NCBI GenBank assembly: GCA_947459055.1
Contig: CANHCG010000047.1
Location: 1-8,989 of the forward strand
Direction of reading: 5' to 3'
Source: Cytophagaceae bacterium
GTDB taxonomy: Bacteria > Bacteroidota > Bacteroidia > Cytophagales > Spirosomataceae
DNA: 8,989 nucleotides
Positions 7,214-8,989 of this stretch are shown here, one piece after another (positions within the stretch are counted from its first letter, which is position 1; each line of letters starts with the position of its first letter). The notes beneath the pieces are model-generated. The model was not told where the DNA came from, searched no databases, and worked only from the letters and a program-made list of their open reading frames with translations. A program made the translations under genes and the position numbers.

Positions 7214-8089
7214 ATGCATGCGCTTTTAGACTTAATCGGCAATACCCCCCTCGTGGAAATCAAACGCTTACATGCGAACCCGAAGGTAAAAATTTACGGA
7301 AAATTAGAGGGGAATAATCCGGGGGGCTCGGTCAAGGACCGCGCAGCTAAATACATGATTCAAGGGGCCATCGAGCGTGGGGACATTCAAGCGGGTACGA
7401 AACTTATCGAAGCCACTTCCGGAAATACGGGAATCGCACTGGCGATGATTGCGCGCTTATATGGTATCGAAATCGAATTAGCGATGCCTTCGAATTCGAC
7501 GCGCGAACGGGTATTAACGATGGAAGCATTTGGGGCAAAGGTTACGTTGACAGAAAGCATTGAATCCGCGCGGGATTATGCGGTTGAAAAAGCCAGCGGC
7601 GGCGAATATTTCTTACTAAATCAATTCGAAAATCCGGATAATTACCTCGCCCACTACAATACGACAGGTCCTGAAATCTATCGCGACACGTTAGGGGGCA
7701 TTACCCATTTTGTCAGTTCGATGGGCACGACCGGAACGATTATGGGCACGTCCATGTATTTAAAGGAACAAAATCCAGGGATTCAAATTGTGGGTTGCCA
7801 ACCGACCGAAGGCTCCAAAATTCCCGGCATTCGGCGCTGGCCCATCGAATACCGCCCTAAAATTTACCAACCCGAACGTGTCGATCGCATTCTCGATATT
7901 TCCGAAACAGAAGCCACTGAAATGACGCGAACCTTAGCAAAAGTCGAAGGTATTTTTGCTGGAATGAGTAGTGGAGGTGGGGTAACGGCTAGTTTACGTT
8001 TAGCAGAAGAATTAGAAGAAGGGCTCATCGTTTGTATCCTCTGCGACCGCGGGGATCGCTATTTGTCAAGCGGCTTATTTGGGGAGTAA
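7214..8089 (+). CDS. cysM: Cysteine synthase B, O-acetylserine sulfhydrylase CysM
   Basis: This 291-residue PLP-dependent enzyme forms cysteine from O-acetylserine and sulfide; enteric CysM can also use thiosulfate. The N-terminus LIGNTPLVEI (7-16) and GNNPGGSVKDRAA place the PLP lysine at Lys41, as in E. coli CysM. TSGNTG (68-73) is the substrate loop and GTTGTIMG (171-178) is the phosphate-binding loop. PGIRRWP (204-210) and the terminal CDRGDRYLSSGLF favour CysM over CysK. It is about a dozen residues shorter than the E. coli enzyme (303) but ends just after the conserved terminus, so it looks complete. It starts one base after cysE, giving a direct pathway pair, and is the last gene of the operon. 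Its final 15 bp overlap the end of the convergent lipoprotein gene. Confidence 0.94.
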   Translation: MHALLDLIGNTPLVEIKRLHANPKVKIYGKLEGNNPGGSVKDRAAKYMIQGAIERGDIQAGTKLIEATSGNTGIALAMIARLYGIEIELAMPSNSTRERVLTMEAFGAKVTLTESIESARDYAVEKASGGEYFLLNQFENPDNYLAHYNTTGPEIYRDTLGGITHFVSSMGTTGTIMGTSMYLKEQNPGIQIVGCQPTEGSKIPGIRRWPIEYRPKIYQPERVDRILDISETEATEMTRTLAKVEGIFAGMSSGGGVTASLRLAEELEEGLIVCILCDRGDRYLSSGLFGE

Positions 8090-8638
8090 AACACCCATTA
8101 ATTTATAATGAGTAGGTTTTGTCCAAGTCATTTGTTGGCTCCCCTCCATGTAATAAGTCTCTACATGCCCTTCTGAAAAGTTCATAAACAGTTTTTTTTG
8201 CGTCTCAAAAAGTAGGTTTTTTTGCCCTACCTCGATTTCCACTTTTACCGGCCGCTCTTCCGCATCGATGTGAAGCACAAATTTTTTAACGGGTAAGTTT
8301 TCGCCAGGTTTCAAGGAGTACCAAATCATCCCCGGTTCAGAAAAATGATCATATGCCGTTTGGTAAGCTTGCTTATTCAAATCCGCCTCCAAAAACAAGG
8401 CCCATTCTTTTTTCCAATCGACCTCTTTCAGAATCAGATCTTCCTTTTCTCCATCTAAAATAACTGTTTTTTGAAGGCGATGCTGGCCTTTTGTCACCTG
8501 AGCAATTTCAGCCATTAAATAGCTTTCCCAAGAATAATATACGTTTTTTTGCTTCACAACTTCCTCCGTTCCACAGCCAAAAAGCAAGGCAGCAAAAATC
8601 AATAGACAAAAAACAAGGCGCAAGGGGGCAACATTCAT
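8075..8638 (-). CDS. Lipoprotein of unknown function
   Basis: The 187-residue product starts with a lipoprotein signal: a short N-region with Arg7, a hydrophobic core at 8-20, and a Leu-Phe-Gly-Cys lipobox with Cys22 as the lipidated residue. It is therefore predicted to be membrane-anchored in the cell envelope. The mature part is soluble and rich in Lys and Glu, with segments such as EVDWKKEWALFLEADLNKQAY and a strand-rich second half (KKFVLHIDAEERPVKVEIEVG, SEGHVETYYMEGSQQM). I do not recognise a domain. Longer readings from ATG 8656 or TTG 8662 are possible, but they lengthen the N-region before the signal peptide and would place the start upstream of a perfect -7 box at 8651-8644. ATG 8638 is therefore preferred. 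It is separated from the upstream regulator gene by an intrinsic terminator and overlaps convergent cysM at its 3' end. Confidence 0.75.
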   Translation of the reverse strand: MNVAPLRLVFCLLIFAALLFGCGTEEVVKQKNVYYSWESYLMAEIAQVTKGQHRLQKTVILDGEKEDLILKEVDWKKEWALFLEADLNKQAYQTAYDHFSEPGMIWYSLKPGENLPVKKFVLHIDAEERPVKVEIEVGQKNLLFETQKKLFMNFSEGHVETYYMEGSQQMTWTKPTHYKLMGVLLPK

Positions 8639-8643
8639 GGACC

Positions 8644-8651
8644 CAAAGGTA
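8644..8651 (-). promoter_or_regulatory. Candidate -7 promoter box of the lipoprotein gene
   Basis: Read on the minus strand, TACCTTTG matches all defined bases of the Bacteroidota -7 consensus TAnnTTTG. It lies just downstream of the terminator of the preceding gene, where a new promoter would be expected. No clear TTG is found at the -33 distance. Transcription would begin around 8640-8635, at or beside the ATG at 8638, suggesting a very short leader or a leaderless message. Confidence 0.4.
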
Positions 8652-8670
8652 AACATATTCAAGAACGAAT

Positions 8671-8702
8671 AAAAAGACCTTGGAATTTATCCTTCCAAGG
8701 TC
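8671..8702 (-). terminator. Rho-independent terminator of the XRE regulator gene
   Basis: On the minus strand a perfect 10-bp stem, GACCTTGGAA (8702-8693) with TTCCAAGGTC (8685-8676), encloses a 7-nt loop. It is followed directly by five T residues (8675-8671). It starts nine bases after the stop codon of the regulator gene, the expected position for an intrinsic terminator. It separates this gene from the lipoprotein gene downstream. Confidence 0.85.
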
Positions 8703-8710
8703 CCCCTGCA

Positions 8711-8917
8711 TTAGGTGCTTATCATCTCTTCCAGGGGAATACTCAATACCTGGGTGAGATTGACAAGTTTTTGCACATTGGGATAGTGCTTGCCAGATTC
8801 CCAATAATTATAGGCACTTTGGCTAACACCTACGGCGCTGGCCACTTCTCGCTGCGTTAATTGTTTGGACTGCCGCGATTTAATCAAGAGAACGGAAAAA
8901 TTTAACTTGGTTTTCAT
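8711..8917 (-). CDS. Small XRE-family helix-turn-helix regulator
   Basis: This 68-residue protein consists of little more than one Cro/C1-type helix-turn-helix domain. The pattern is clear: LTQREVASAVGVSQSAYNYWESG, with helix 2 about 21-29 and recognition helix 3 about 32-40, followed by the conserved YPNVQKLVNLTQVLSIPLEEM where helices 4 and 5 close the fold. It should bind DNA in the cytoplasm, probably as a dimer, but no ligand-binding or dimerisation extension is present. The target is unknown; autoregulation is common for such proteins but no operator is evident. It lies alone, with 72 bp to the right edge of the window and an intrinsic terminator after it. The ATG at 8917 is the only good start. 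It could be a stand-alone regulator or the antitoxin-like half of a module whose partner lies outside the window. Confidence 0.85.
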   Translation of the reverse strand: MKTKLNFSVLLIKSRQSKQLTQREVASAVGVSQSAYNYWESGKHYPNVQKLVNLTQVLSIPLEEMIST

Positions 8918-8989
8918 GGACTGGAGGGTTTTTAGTGGTTAAAGCATGAGGGAAATATTTAGAAATGTTACCAAATAAGCAAACAATCC

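Noticed and set aside
8211..8232. Short hairpin GTAGG/CCTAC beside a T run on the minus strand
   Set aside because: The stem is only 5 bp and lies inside the lipoprotein coding sequence, well before its stop, so it is unlikely to be a working terminator.
8711..8917. XRE protein as an antitoxin of a toxin-antitoxin pair
   Set aside because: No small partner gene adjoins it within the window; the downstream gene is a lipoprotein behind a terminator.
8918..8989. Promoter or operator upstream of the XRE regulator
   Set aside because: The 72 bp are AT-rich and contain AAATATTT at 8953-8960, but no box matches TAnnTTTG and no convincing inverted repeat is present. Not enough sequence is available to call a site.

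Overview
The window looks like chromosomal DNA from a Bacteroidota bacterium, plausibly of the Cytophagales type (rank below phylum is a guess). The evidence is a PorP/SprF-family protein typical of the type IX secretion and gliding machinery, a BshC bacillithiol enzyme of the Bacteroidota-like TGHQ variety, starts without Shine-Dalgarno sequences, and promoter-like boxes that resemble the phylum's TAnnTTTG -7 element. Base composition is moderate, and no tRNA, rRNA, insertion sequence or CRISPR array was seen.

There are nine genes in four blocks. (1) Positions 1-3724, minus strand: a tightly packed operon. It is read in the order PorP/SprF-family outer-membrane-associated protein, HGSNAT/NagX-like multi-pass acyltransferase, secreted FAD-dependent oxidoreductase. 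The last gene runs off the left edge of the window. Gene junctions are 1 nt or a one-base TGATG overlap, so translation is probably coupled. (2) Positions 3725-3808: an 84-bp divergent intergenic region centred on a 14-bp AT palindrome that could supply a -7 box in both directions. (3) Positions 3809-8089, plus strand: a four-gene operon bshC-mnmH-cysE-cysM with gaps of 1-3 nt. (4) Positions 8075-8989, minus strand: a small XRE-type regulator, an intrinsic terminator, and a lipoprotein of unknown function. The lipoprotein gene has its own candidate promoter, and its 3' end overlaps the end of cysM by 15 bp.

The plus-strand operon has a clear theme of low-molecular-weight thiol and sulfur/selenium chemistry. 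CysE activates serine, CysM makes cysteine, BshC is thought to add cysteine to GlcN-malate to complete bacillithiol, and MnmH exchanges tRNA sulfur for selenium. The minus-strand operon is cell-envelope oriented: one outer-membrane-associated protein, one inner-membrane acyltransferase and one exported oxidoreductase. Its joint role is not known from sequence alone. I did not find a convincing new defence, mobile or RNA-based system. The most interesting points are the gene combinations in these two operons and the compact regulatory sites.
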